NCBI GenBank assembly: GCA_029263395.1
Contig: JAJCXO010000221.1
Span: forward strand, 186,001-250,000
DNA: 64,000 nucleotides
From: Acidobacteriota bacterium
GTDB taxonomy: Bacteria > Acidobacteriota > Thermoanaerobaculia > Multivoradales > J023
Reading direction: 5' to 3'
Below the pieces are notes generated by a model. The model did no database searches. It was not told the origin of the DNA and was given only the letters and a program-made list of their open reading frames with translations. Positions 18,523-27,008 of this stretch are shown here, piece by piece. Each line of letters begins with the position of its first letter. The stretch's first letter is position 1. The translations under genes and the position numbers were made by a program.

Positions 18523-20397
18523 TCAAGAGTCGGGTGTAATCCGCTGCAGTCGGCTGACGGCCACTTGTCGACCGTCTCGGCGGGCCTCAACCCAAACGTA
18601 GATCGCTCCATCGTAGAGGTGAGCCATGGATTCGATCACCGGCTCGGGCAGCGGGACAGGGGTCCAGCCGTCCGGGCCGGCCGGTTCGCGAATGGGATAG
18701 GTACTGGCGCTGCCACGGGTGAGCAGCACCAGCCGGTGGCCATCTTCGGTGGCTTGGAATTGCAGGCCGCCGCGCCCGTCTTGCTGGAGAGTGATACGCG
18801 TCGGGCCGGTCGCCGCTGGGGGAGTGACCAGCTCGAGTTTTTTGGACTCGGGGTGCCAGCGCCAAGTGGCTGCCAAGTCTGGACGCTCCAGAACCGGCAG
18901 TAGGTCGTCATCGTCAACCCGGGGCACGAGCGGGTAAACGATGGGTCCTTGGACAACAAACGGTGGCGCCAAGGCGTCACTCAGCCCCCAAGAGTACACC
19001 TGGGCAATCGGCACCTGGGTTGGGCCGCGGAGGAAATCGGCCGCGCCAGCGACGAACACCGGGCGACCAGCCGGCAATTCGGCGAGTTGACTCTGGAGCG
19101 CACGGGTGGTGCGTCCTGCCTCAACATAAATTCCGACATAGTGTCGGAGCTGCGAGCTGTAGACGAGGGCCACGATCGTCAGGAGGACTGCCGGCACCGC
19201 TTTGGCAACGGTGGCTTGCCATGGTGGTGGTTCAGCTCGACGCGAGCCGAACAGGCCAGTTACCAGGGAGCCTACGAGGCGTCCGCTGGCGACAGCGACC
19301 AGACCCAGACCGATCGAGGTGAGGTACCAATAGCGGCCATTGCCCGGCACAACAAGAGCGAAGGCGAAGGGTGCCTGTGAGGCCAGAATCCACAGCCAAC
19401 CGAGAATCCACAGGCGCCGGTCAACGTTGGTTTTCCTTAGCGTGCGACTGCGCCATACAGCCCAGATGCTGCCGCCCGTCAGAGCCAAGCCGACTCCCCA
19501 TAACATGGTCGTCGAGATCTCGTGACCGTACTCTGGATAGATCAGGCGGGCGATTCCACTGAGGACGCTGTGGGCGAGCTTGACGAGCTCTTCGCTCAAC
19601 AGGCGTTCCCGAAAACCTTCGTAGCCCGCGACCATCTGGCCGAGAGCGGTTCGTCGGACGACAAAGTAGAGTACAAACAAGGCAAAGAAGGGGGTGGTGG
19701 GTAGCAGCCGCCGAACCAGCTCGCGCCAGCGTGTGGGCACCTCGCGATCCCAGGCCGCAAGCAGTTCGCGGGCAGCCAGCAGGCCTGGCAAGATCACGGT
19801 CTGTTCGTACGAGCCCAAAGCCAGCACGAAGCACCCCACGGCCGCCCACAAAACACGACGGTGTCTGGCTGCTCGATACTGCTCGTAGAGGACCATAGTT
19901 GCGAGCAAAAAGAGTGCGCTGTACATCGTCGCGAAGCCCGCGACGAACAGCACTGCATTCGGATGCAGCGGGTAGAGTGCGAAGATTGTGCTGACCCCGA
20001 GAGCGGCTGTGGTCTGGGGTCCGATCCCCGGTGTTTCCTCGGTGGCCGAACAGTCCGAGCTCCAAACACTAGCCAAGCGGTACACCAAGCCGACGTTCAG
20101 TAGATGGATCAGCAGATGGCAGACTAGATAACCGCTGGGGTTGACGCCCCACACCAGGGTCTCGAGGTGTAGCAAGAAGCTGGCGACCGGTCGATAAAAC
20201 TTGACGAAGGAGATTTCTAACAGCGGGCCGGTGAGGTGGGCCCACGTGGTATCCCACAGCGAGCTCGCCGCCAGTCGTCGTAGGACAAAAAAATCCTCGC
20301 TGACGAAGTAGCGTGAGAGGGCCGGGCCGTAGCTCAGAAAGCAGAGCAGCGCCAGGATCATGGCGTGGAACGCGGGGTGTTCGAGGGTCCGTCGCAT
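18523..20397 (-). CDS. polytopic membrane protein, GT-C glycosyltransferase-like
   Basis: A 624-residue protein with about ten hydrophobic segments in the first 400 residues and a soluble C-terminal domain. The N-terminal part (SEDFFVLRRL, then KFYRPVASFLLHLETLVWGVNPSGY and HLLIHLLNVGLVYRL) resembles GT-C/PMT-like membrane glycosyltransferases. In these an acidic pair in the first periplasmic loop contacts the lipid-linked sugar donor. The C-terminal 200 residues look extracytoplasmic and beta-rich. No substrate can be inferred. It diverges from the PTPS-family gene at 20483 and its 3' end faces the SGNH hydrolase. The 214-nt gap at its 3' side shows no gene. Confidence 0.55.
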   Translation of the reverse strand: MRRTLEHPAFHAMILALLCFLSYGPALSRYFVSEDFFVLRRLAASSLWDTTWAHLTGPLLEISFVKFYRPVASFLLHLETLVWGVNPSGYLVCHLLIHLLNVGLVYRLASVWSSDCSATEETPGIGPQTTAALGVSTIFALYPLHPNAVLFVAGFATMYSALFLLATMVLYEQYRAARHRRVLWAAVGCFVLALGSYEQTVILPGLLAARELLAAWDREVPTRWRELVRRLLPTTPFFALFVLYFVVRRTALGQMVAGYEGFRERLLSEELVKLAHSVLSGIARLIYPEYGHEISTTMLWGVGLALTGGSIWAVWRSRTLRKTNVDRRLWILGWLWILASQAPFAFALVVPGNGRYWYLTSIGLGLVAVASGRLVGSLVTGLFGSRRAEPPPWQATVAKAVPAVLLTIVALVYSSQLRHYVGIYVEAGRTTRALQSQLAELPAGRPVFVAGAADFLRGPTQVPIAQVYSWGLSDALAPPFVVQGPIVYPLVPRVDDDDLLPVLERPDLAATWRWHPESKKLELVTPPAATGPTRITLQQDGRGGLQFQATEDGHRLVLLTRGSASTYPIREPAGPDGWTPVPLPEPVIESMAHLYDGAIYVWVEARRDGRQVAVSRLQRITPDS

Positions 20398-20446
20398 GGT
20401 CGAGGCGAGAGGTTATCCGAGTTCCAGTGTTCGGAGCGTGGCTGGC

Positions 20447-20476
20447 TTGGCGGACGGCTGGCGTCATCGCTACAAT
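20447..20476 (+). promoter_or_regulatory. promoter with -10 immediately upstream of start codon
   Basis: TTGGCG (20447-20452) and TACAAT (20471-20476) are separated by 18 nt. The -10 ends 6 nt before the ATG at 20483, and no ribosome binding site lies between. Transcription would start at or next to the ATG, giving a leaderless mRNA. This is inferred from sequence only. Confidence 0.5.
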
Positions 20477-20482
20477 CGAACG

Positions 20483-20851
20483 ATGGCAAGTTACACTTTA
20501 CGCGTTCGTGAACGCTTCGAAGCGGCGCATCATTTGCGTTCGTACCAAGGTTCCCCGGAGCCGGTCCACGGCCACAGCTGGCAGGTCGAGGTCACGCTGC
20601 ACACTGAAGAGCTCGACGAAGAAGGCATGGGTTTTGACTTCGTGGCGGTAAAGGCGGTGCTCGTCGATCTTGCCGCCCGCTTCCACCACGGTGATATCAA
20701 CGCCACCCCACCCTTCGATCGCATCTCGCCGACCACTGAGCACTTGGCGCGCTGGTTCTATCAGGAGATGCAGATGCGTCTTCCCGAGTCTGGCATCTCC
20801 GAAGTCACAGTTTGGGAAGGTCCCGATTGCTCGGCGACCTACCGTGACTAA
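20483..20851 (+). CDS. 6-pyruvoyl-tetrahydropterin synthase family, PTPS-III-like (ExxHGH)
   Basis: A 122-residue COG0720 protein. Zinc ligands are visible: His16/His17 in FEAAHHL, and His29 and His31 in HGH. The conserved C-terminal Glu is in VTVWEGPDC. QueD and classical PTPS have a catalytic Cys before HGH (CxxxHGH in QueD), but here the segment reads GSPEPVHGH, with Glu26 giving ExxHGH and no Cys. In the literature on this family that motif marks PTPS-III. PTPS-III makes 6-hydroxymethyl-7,8-dihydropterin from dihydroneopterin triphosphate and replaces FolB in folate synthesis. A queuosine role is therefore less likely. I start at ATG 20483; an upstream in-frame extension to 20360 does not look like coding sequence. 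Confidence 0.8.
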   Translation: MASYTLRVRERFEAAHHLRSYQGSPEPVHGHSWQVEVTLHTEELDEEGMGFDFVAVKAVLVDLAARFHHGDINATPPFDRISPTTEHLARWFYQEMQMRLPESGISEVTVWEGPDCSATYRD

Positions 20852-20863
20852 CCGAGACTGTGA

Positions 20864-22129
20864 CTAGGCATGCCGGATCCGCACCGGCATCTCCGATACT
20901 TCCTGATTCTCGGTGGAGTCCTCGTTGTAGGTCTCGGAATGGGTCGAGTACCAAGAAACACCCGGTGAGGCTGAGACGCCGTGAGCGACGACGCTCAAGG
21001 CGACGGTGATCAGGGCGACGAAGAAGATCTCTTCGCGGTGGTGCAATATCGATTTTTCTACCACTAGAAGTCCAAACAGCACCGAAGCGATCCCTCGGGG
21101 GCCGAACCAGCCGACGAAAAGTATGGTCTCCTTGCGCAGCTTGGCCCCGATCAAGCTGATCGCCACCGGCAACATACGGATCACAGTGAGACTGAGGACT
21201 CCATAGGCTACGTACTCCCACGTGGCGTGATTGATGGCTCCGGGCAGGAGCACGGCCCCGAACACTAAGAACACCAGCAGGGCGAGGAGTTGGCCTTCGG
21301 ATTCAGCAAATTCGTAGAGGCTTTCGAAGGAGCATTGAGCGGTGTTGCCGAGGGTGAGGCCAGCAACAAAGGCGGCGATGAAACCGTTGCCACCTATCAA
21401 TTCGGCGCCAGCGAAGGACATCAAGGCTAGCCCCAACGACGAAAGATGTTGGAAGGCCTCGTTCATCCACCCACTGCGCATTCCCCAGCTCACCAGTCGG
21501 CCGCCTCCCCACCCCACCAAAATACCGACCAGCGGTCCGAGAGTCACCTGCAGCAGGGCAAACTTGAGCCAATACTCGGCGCCACCCTGGCCAGCAACAG
21601 CCGATGAACAGGTCGACAGGAACACCAGCACTAGCGGCAGGGCGATGCCGTCGTTGAGACCACTTTCGACATTGAGAGTCTGGCGGATCCTCACTGGCAC
21701 TTTGGGACTCGAGACCACCGCCTGGCCGAGGGCCGCGTCGGTTGGTGCCAGCACTGCGGCGAGCAGCGCCGCTTCCCAGAAGGTGAAATTGGGGAACAGC
21801 CCAACGGCCACCAAGGTGCCGAGCACGATGGTCAGCGGCATGCCAAACATTAGCAGTCGAACCGGTAGGTTGTGCTCCTGGCGCAGCTGCTTGAGATTGA
21901 TGCGGGTAGCGTCGGTGAACAGCACCAACAGCAACGTGAGCTCTGCCAAGGTGTGGATCAGGTGGTCTTCAATATGCAGGGCGAACAAGCCCAAGCCATG
22001 TTCGCCCAGCAGCAGACCGCTACCGACGAACACCAGCGGCGCGGTAATGATGGTGTTCTGGACCCGTCCAGAGATTAGTCCGAAACCGAGGATCGCCGTT
22101 GCGACGACGGCAAACGCCATAGTCTCCAT
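20864..22129 (-). CDS. CPA1-type monovalent cation:proton antiporter
   Basis: A 421-residue protein with about twelve hydrophobic segments. Motifs fit NhaP-like CPA1 antiporters: LLLVLFTDATRINLKQLRQ in the membrane core, and APTDAALGQAVV followed by LNVESGLNDGIALPLVLV, whose Asp residues are the expected ion-binding pair. It would exchange Na+ or K+ for H+ across the inner membrane. The short cytoplasmic C-terminal tail has no TrkA-N or cyclic-nucleotide domain. AAGGAG lies 9 nt before the ATG at 22129. It converges on the PTPS gene, with 12 nt between the two stops. Confidence 0.87.
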   Translation of the reverse strand: METMAFAVVATAILGFGLISGRVQNTIITAPLVFVGSGLLLGEHGLGLFALHIEDHLIHTLAELTLLLVLFTDATRINLKQLRQEHNLPVRLLMFGMPLTIVLGTLVAVGLFPNFTFWEAALLAAVLAPTDAALGQAVVSSPKVPVRIRQTLNVESGLNDGIALPLVLVFLSTCSSAVAGQGGAEYWLKFALLQVTLGPLVGILVGWGGGRLVSWGMRSGWMNEAFQHLSSLGLALMSFAGAELIGGNGFIAAFVAGLTLGNTAQCSFESLYEFAESEGQLLALLVFLVFGAVLLPGAINHATWEYVAYGVLSLTVIRMLPVAISLIGAKLRKETILFVGWFGPRGIASVLFGLLVVEKSILHHREEIFFVALITVALSVVAHGVSASPGVSWYSTHSETYNEDSTENQEVSEMPVRIRHA

Positions 22130-22203
22130 CGCTGGATGCTCCTTCTAGTCAGTCGATAGTGGCTGCCCCTATCTTGTCGTCGACCCCGTTCCGGGTTACT
22201 GCT

Positions 22204-22229
22204 CTCGGGTGTGATCGCCCGAGTATACT
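22204..22229 (+). promoter_or_regulatory. -10 element with adjacent inverted repeat, leaderless start
   Basis: TATACT (22224-22229) lies 7 nt before the GTG at 22237, and no Shine-Dalgarno sequence is present. Directly upstream, CTCGGG (22204-22209) and CCCGAG (22218-22223) form a 6-bp inverted repeat with an 8-nt spacer, abutting the -10. This could be an operator. No convincing -35 was found. Confidence 0.4.
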
Positions 22230-22236
22230 GCCGGCC

Positions 22237-22851
22237 GTGAATCGCCACCTGACCTCCAAGCCCCCGCGTCCTTCGAAATCCAACGTCCTAGTGCAGTGTG
22301 TGACCGCGGTACGTCTTCCGATGGCTGTCGCCTTCGCCGTAGTCCTACCTTTTGCCAAGACCGATCCTGGGTGGCTCTATGTCTGTCTGGGGTTGCTGCT
22401 GCTGCAAGAGCTGAGCGATCTGTTGGATGGCTACCTCGCCCGTCGGCTGGAGGTTGTCAGCCGTTGGGGGCAGATGTTCGATCCCTTTGCCGACAGTGTC
22501 TCCCGGCTCATCGTCTACTGGTCTTTGGCCACCGCCGGTTTGGCCCTGGCTGTGCTGCCCTTGGTGATGGCCTTACGCGACATCACTGTCGTTTACTCAC
22601 GACTGGCCTCGCAACTTCGCGGCGGCTCGGTATCGGCCCGGCTGAGCGGCAAAATCAAAGCCTGGGTCCAGGGATTAGGTGCCATCTTCTTGCTGCTCAC
22701 ACCGCTCCACACGCCGCTTTACACATCGCTCAGCACAGGATGGATCGGAGGAGATGCCTCCACCGTTGTGTCCTGGATTGTCCTGCTGGTCACCGCTGGT
22801 TCAGCGGTCGAGTATGTCGTGGGCGCGGCTAGTCTTTCGCGATCCGACTAA
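22237..22851 (+). CDS. CDP-alcohol phosphatidyltransferase family protein
   Basis: Integral membrane enzyme of phospholipid synthesis that exchanges CMP on CDP-diacylglycerol for an alcohol. The diagnostic motif D-x2-DG-x2-AR-x8-G-x3-D-x3-D is complete (DLLDGYLARRLEVV, then G and FDPFAD), so the four metal-binding Asp are present. Five to six hydrophobic segments follow. Whether the acceptor is glycerol-3-phosphate, inositol phosphate or another alcohol cannot be decided. I prefer GTG 22237 because the -10 element sits just before it; a GTG at 22159 would add 26 residues that do not look like protein. The 3' end overlaps the convergent symporter gene by 4 nt. Confidence 0.85.
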   Translation: MNRHLTSKPPRPSKSNVLVQCVTAVRLPMAVAFAVVLPFAKTDPGWLYVCLGLLLLQELSDLLDGYLARRLEVVSRWGQMFDPFADSVSRLIVYWSLATAGLALAVLPLVMALRDITVVYSRLASQLRGGSVSARLSGKIKAWVQGLGAIFLLLTPLHTPLYTSLSTGWIGGDASTVVSWIVLLVTAGSAVEYVVGAASLSRSD

Positions 22852-24374
22852 AGCTCCATCACCGCGGCCACGTCGTCATCGATGTCGTCGCCTTCGGGTT
22901 TACCGGTCAGCCACGTGAGGACAAACAACACGGTGAAGGACGTGGCTAGAGACACGGCAGCCGGCAGCACGCCGGGCTGAAAAGCGGGTTTGGGCAGGGC
23001 CGGGAAGTAGGTTTGTTTGGCCAGGAACTCGAGTGCCAGGTTGAGGCCGAGGCCGGTAGCGATCGAGGCGGTGGCAGCGATAGGGGTCACTCGTCGCCAG
23101 TTGAGGCCGACGGCGATCGCCGGTGCCAGGGCGGCGGCGAAGGTGCCGAAGGCGAAGGTGCCGAGGAGGGCGATCAGGTCGCCGTAGAGATAGGCGAAGA
23201 CGGCGGAAGCGATCGCGATGCCGACAACCGCGATCCGACCCCAAAACAGCTCGCCCTCGATCCGCTTGCCGAAGGCTTTGGGCAGATCCCGTACCAAGGC
23301 CGCCGAGGCGATGTTCACGAACGAGTCGGCGGTGGACATGATGGCGGCCAGGATGCCGGCAAAAACCAAGCCGGCCAGGACCGGTGGTGCAAAGTTGAGC
23401 AGAAAGGTTGGTGCCGCGTCGTCGGGTCGGGTCAAGGCGTCGAGGCTGCCAGACGCCACCAGTGCCGGCACCGCCAGACCGATGCCGAGCCAGATAAGCA
23501 CTACCAAAGTCTGAGAGAGACCTAGGGTGAGGGGCAGCCACTTGAGCTTGCGGGGGTCGTCGAGCATGTAGAACTTGTGCAAGGTCTGGGGTTGACCCAG
23601 ATTGCCGACGGCGAAGATGAAGAAAAAACCGATGGCGGTCATCACTGGGAGGTTGCCGAGGGGGTCGAGGAAGGCTGTGCCGAAGGTCTCGGAGTTGGCA
23701 ATCTGTTCGGCGATGGAGGCCAGCCCGCCGCCGGACTCCAAGGCGTAATAGAAGACCGTGACGGCGGCGCCGACCATCAGAATGCCCTGGAAGACATCGG
23801 TATAGACCCCGGCCACCATACCGCCGGCCACCGCATAGGCAAGAACCAGCAGCAAACCCGCAGCCATCGCGAAGGCCAGGCTATGTTCGCCAAAAAGCTC
23901 GCGGGTGCCGAAGATCGACTCGATAATCACCCCCATCGCTTGCAGCTGGGCGCCGAGATAACCGAGGGTCCCGATCACCACTGCTGCCGCGGCCAGCCCG
24001 GACGCCCATCGCGACCGGAAGCGGCAAAGGATGGCGTCAGGCACGGTGAAAACCTCTCGCACCTCGGACAACATCCGCAAACGCTTGGCCACCGTCCAGC
24101 ACAGCAAACCGGCGGTGAAGCTGACTGGGAAAGCGATGAAAAATGACGCCATGCCGAGGCGATAGGTGAGCCCTGGGCCACCGATGAACAAGAAACCCGA
24201 GAACGCTGCCGACATGGTGGCAAGCGACGTCACCAGCAGGCCGATACCCTGGCCGGCGATGAAAAAGTCCTTGGCGTTGTGGGTGCGGCGTGCCGCCCAC
24301 ACCCCGATGGCAACCACCACGGTGAGGTAAACCACCACGGTGAGGATAATTGTCGGATCAGCGAGCGATATCAT
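22848..24374 (-). CDS. sodium:solute symporter (SSS family)
   Basis: A 508-residue membrane protein with about 13 hydrophobic segments, the SSS/LeuT-fold topology of PutP relatives. Recognisable parts are KDFFIAGQGIG with LATMSAAFSGFLFIGGPG near the N-terminus, AGGMVAGVYTDVFQGILM, and ILAAIMSTADSFVNIASAAL, the region holding the second sodium-site Ser residues. The substrate is unknown; PutP-like members carry proline, pantothenate or organic acids. The short 161-residue or smaller membrane protein gene upstream (24467) is on the same strand, separated by a 14-bp tandem repeat, and may be co-transcribed. Confidence 0.9.
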   Translation of the reverse strand: MISLADPTIILTVVVYLTVVVAIGVWAARRTHNAKDFFIAGQGIGLLVTSLATMSAAFSGFLFIGGPGLTYRLGMASFFIAFPVSFTAGLLCWTVAKRLRMLSEVREVFTVPDAILCRFRSRWASGLAAAAVVIGTLGYLGAQLQAMGVIIESIFGTRELFGEHSLAFAMAAGLLLVLAYAVAGGMVAGVYTDVFQGILMVGAAVTVFYYALESGGGLASIAEQIANSETFGTAFLDPLGNLPVMTAIGFFFIFAVGNLGQPQTLHKFYMLDDPRKLKWLPLTLGLSQTLVVLIWLGIGLAVPALVASGSLDALTRPDDAAPTFLLNFAPPVLAGLVFAGILAAIMSTADSFVNIASAALVRDLPKAFGKRIEGELFWGRIAVVGIAIASAVFAYLYGDLIALLGTFAFGTFAAALAPAIAVGLNWRRVTPIAATASIATGLGLNLALEFLAKQTYFPALPKPAFQPGVLPAAVSLATSFTVLFVLTWLTGKPEGDDIDDDVAAVMEL

Positions 24375-24392
24375 GGCAGGCTAGGTCAGATC

Positions 24393-24448
24393 TCTCAGCT
24401 GACGTGTCTCAGCCGACATGTCTCAGCCGACGTGTCTCAGGCGACCGT
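24393..24448. repeat. 14-bp tandem repeat, four units
   Basis: Four consecutive 14-bp units: 24393-24406, 24407-24420 and 24421-24434 match TCTCAGCCGACGTG with one or two changes, and 24435-24448 is a degenerate fourth copy. They fill most of the gap between the symporter gene and the membrane protein gene at 24467. A period of 14 is not a multiple of three, so the array is not a coding repeat. Confidence 0.9.
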
Positions 24449-24466
24449 AACTCATCCAATCGTTGG

Positions 24467-24925
24467 CTAGTCACAACCGAAGCGCCGCCGGAGGTCGTCG
24501 AGATCCTCTTGCCGCAACCCCTGGTTGTCGAAGGTCCAGGCATAGGCGAGGGAGACCAGCACCAGGGGCGAGAGAAACAACCCGTAAACTTGAACCGCCG
24601 TCGTCAACGGTAACCCTCCGAACCATGGTGCCTGGAGGATCTGACCGCGCCATACCAACATGACGGCAGCACAAGCCACCAGGATTACAGCCAGGAGGCC
24701 GAAGATCCACGCCAATGATCCCAGCCGTCCGTTGCGCTGGGCTCCGAGGGTGATCAGGGCTACCGGGAAGATCATCGCCAACACCGCAAACAGCCATTCG
24801 CCGGCCGGGGTCCCGACGACAAACGTCAACAGGATGAGCGGGGAGGAGACTGCGAGCAAGGTCAGCGCAATACGTTGGGCCATCATCGGCAAGGATACCC
24901 TGTCGTCGCTAGCGGACAAAGACAT
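24467..24925 (-). CDS. small integral membrane protein, unknown function
   Basis: A hydrophobic protein of about 150 residues with four predicted membrane segments (ALTLLAVSSPLILLTFVVG, LFAVLAMIFPVALITLG, LAWIFGLLAVILVACAAVMLV, and YGLFLSPLVLVSLAYAW). It ends in a charged cytoplasmic tail (RQEDLDDLRRRF). I do not recognise a family. The start is unsure: ATG at 24925 is used, but ATGs at 24886 and 24883, just before MAQRIALTL, are also good and no ribosome binding site decides. It lies upstream of the SSS symporter on the same strand, so a supporting role in transport is possible but unproven. Confidence 0.6.
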   Translation of the reverse strand: MSLSASDDRVSLPMMAQRIALTLLAVSSPLILLTFVVGTPAGEWLFAVLAMIFPVALITLGAQRNGRLGSLAWIFGLLAVILVACAAVMLVWRGQILQAPWFGGLPLTTAVQVYGLFLSPLVLVSLAYAWTFDNQGLRQEDLDDLRRRFGCD

Positions 24926-25036
24926 AACCCGATCAGCAAACGTAGAACCCAACGTAAGGTATCGTCCGTTGGCCTCGAGACGGTTCGTATCGAAGTCGGT
25001 TCAGAGATTGTTTCCACTCAAGACGTGGCGGAACCT

Positions 25037-26983
25037 GTGACTATCAAGCAACCATCCTCGGCTCTTGTCCTCTTGGCGCTGCTCCAGGCGCTTTTGGGTA
25101 CCTGGCTCACGGTCGAGGCGGCGCGAGCGGAAAGTGCTTGGGGGCTGCAAATCCCGTGGCGTGCGTCGGGGTTGACTGAACGGCAGGCAGCGGCGCACCT
25201 GCTCGACCGTTTTGCCTACGGGCCCCGTCCGGGGGACATCGATGCGGTGGTGGAGCTCGGGATTGGCAACTGGGTCGAGGGTCAGCTTACTGGAGACATG
25301 CCGGGGTCGGTGTTGGGCTCAAAGCTGGCGCGTCTACCTGCGATGTCGCTGTCCCCACGCCAGCTGGTTTGGCGTTATACGTCAAACAAAGGCCTGTTGG
25401 CGCAGGAGGCGATCGCTGAGGGGCTGTTCACCCTGGCGGACTATACCGGCAAGAATGGCCCAGGTCGTTTGGCGGATGCGTTGGCGGCCCTGGAGCGATT
25501 TGCAATGGACCGTGGCGTCACCCACGATCGTGAGCTGGTGGATCAGCTGCGTGCTCAGAAGTTGTTGCGAGCGGTGCATTCGGCAGCGCAGATGATCGAG
25601 GTGCTGACGGACTTCTGGTTTAATCACTTCAACGTCTCAGCCACTCAACGTTCGGCAAGAGTGCACATGCTCTCCTATGAGCGAGACGCGATTCGGCCGC
25701 GGGTGCTGTCGACCTTTCGAGACTTGTTGGGGGCCACGGCACGGCACCCGGCGATGTTGCTTTATCTGGGCAACGCACAGTCAGTGGCGAACCCCAGCGC
25801 CACCACCACCTTCGATCTCGAAGTCACTGAGCTCGACCGACTGTCGCCCCTCGACAATCCGACGCTTCGCATGCGACTCGCCAGAGACCTCGGCTGGTAC
25901 AACCGAGAGGCGCGATTGAAACAAAGCACCCAGCCTCGCGGCCTGAATGAGAACTATGCCCGTGAGTTGCTCGAGCTGCATTCCTTGGGTGTCGGTGGTG
26001 GTTATGGTCAACACGACGTGATCGAGGTGGCGAGGGCATTCACCGGCTGGGGGACGTTTCCTCCCGGCGGAGCACGAGCTCAAGTCGAGAAGACGCTGGT
26101 GGACTCAGAGACCGCCGTCGACATGGGTTTTGTGATCGAGGGCGAGTTTGTCTTCCGTGCCGACCATCATGACAGCGATGAGAAAATTGTCCTTGGCGTG
26201 CCGCTGGTGTCTGGGCGAGGTATCGAAGACGGTGAGGAGGTGTTGGATCTGGTCGCCCGTCACCCAGCGACTGTTCGCCATCTGGCGCGCAAGTTGGCCA
26301 TTCGTTTTGTTTCCGAGCAACCCCCGGCGAGCTTGATCCAACGGCTGGTCGCCACCTGGGAGCTTACCGACGGTGATCTTCGGGAGGTGGTGCGCACGTT
26401 GGTGGCGGCCCCCGAGTTTTGGAGCGACGCAGCACGACGTAGCAAGATCAAGACTCCCGTCGAGCTTGCTGCCAGCGCTCTGCGTGCTCTCGATGTCGAT
26501 CTGGTGGATGCGACGGGTGTAGTGACTTGGGTCCAGCGCATGGGACAGCCGATTTACGCCTACTCCGCGCCAACAGGTTTTCCTGATCACGGCGATTCCT
26601 GGACCCACGTCGGTCCACTACTGGCGCGACTCAACTTTGGCCGTGAACTGTCACGGAACGCCATTCCCGGGGTGGGTCTCGATGTGATGGAGTTTCTCGG
26701 CCGAGGTACATTGCGCTCCTTCACCGACGCGACGGATTTCTATTTCCCGATCCTGATGCCGGAACGTGATCCGACGCTCACCTTGAGCCTGGTCAGTGCC
26801 GGAGACACAGACGCTGCAGCAGACGGGCTGGAAGCAAGCCAAGACTTGTCGGAGGCCGAGTTGGCACAACTTACCCCGGAGCAACGCCGCCGGATCGCGA
26901 TTACAGCGCGCGAAGCGACGGTACGGCACGCCGTCAACGCGCTAGGGATGCTGATAGGGTCGCCTGAATTTCAGGTCCGCTAG
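25037..26983 (+). CDS. DUF1800 family protein, secreted
   Basis: A protein of about 648 residues. A hydrophobic N-terminal segment (LVLLALLQALLGTWLTVEAA) acts as a signal sequence. DUF1800 hallmarks follow in order: AAHLLDRFAYGPRPGDIDAVVELG, VLTDFWFNHFNVSATQ, NENYARELLELHSLGVGGGY with DVIEVARAFTGW, and the late phrase YSAPTGFPDHGDSWT. The family has no established biochemical role. It is almost always next to a DUF1501 gene, as here, 25 nt downstream. The start is probably GTG 25037; GTG 25025 is also possible. Upstream in-frame codons back to 24875 do not look like protein. Confidence 0.88.
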   Translation: MTIKQPSSALVLLALLQALLGTWLTVEAARAESAWGLQIPWRASGLTERQAAAHLLDRFAYGPRPGDIDAVVELGIGNWVEGQLTGDMPGSVLGSKLARLPAMSLSPRQLVWRYTSNKGLLAQEAIAEGLFTLADYTGKNGPGRLADALAALERFAMDRGVTHDRELVDQLRAQKLLRAVHSAAQMIEVLTDFWFNHFNVSATQRSARVHMLSYERDAIRPRVLSTFRDLLGATARHPAMLLYLGNAQSVANPSATTTFDLEVTELDRLSPLDNPTLRMRLARDLGWYNREARLKQSTQPRGLNENYARELLELHSLGVGGGYGQHDVIEVARAFTGWGTFPPGGARAQVEKTLVDSETAVDMGFVIEGEFVFRADHHDSDEKIVLGVPLVSGRGIEDGEEVLDLVARHPATVRHLARKLAIRFVSEQPPASLIQRLVATWELTDGDLREVVRTLVAAPEFWSDAARRSKIKTPVELAASALRALDVDLVDATGVVTWVQRMGQPIYAYSAPTGFPDHGDSWTHVGPLLARLNFGRELSRNAIPGVGLDVMEFLGRGTLRSFTDATDFYFPILMPERDPTLTLSLVSAGDTDAAADGLEASQDLSEAELAQLTPEQRRRIAITAREATVRHAVNALGMLIGSPEFQVR

Positions 26984-27008
26984 GGCGGACTTTAGCGAGA
27001 TCTTACCG

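Noticed and set aside
20483-20851. queD (6-carboxy-tetrahydropterin synthase)
   Set aside because: The catalytic Cys of the CxxxHGH motif is absent and Glu occupies the PTPS-III position, so the gene symbol was not assigned.
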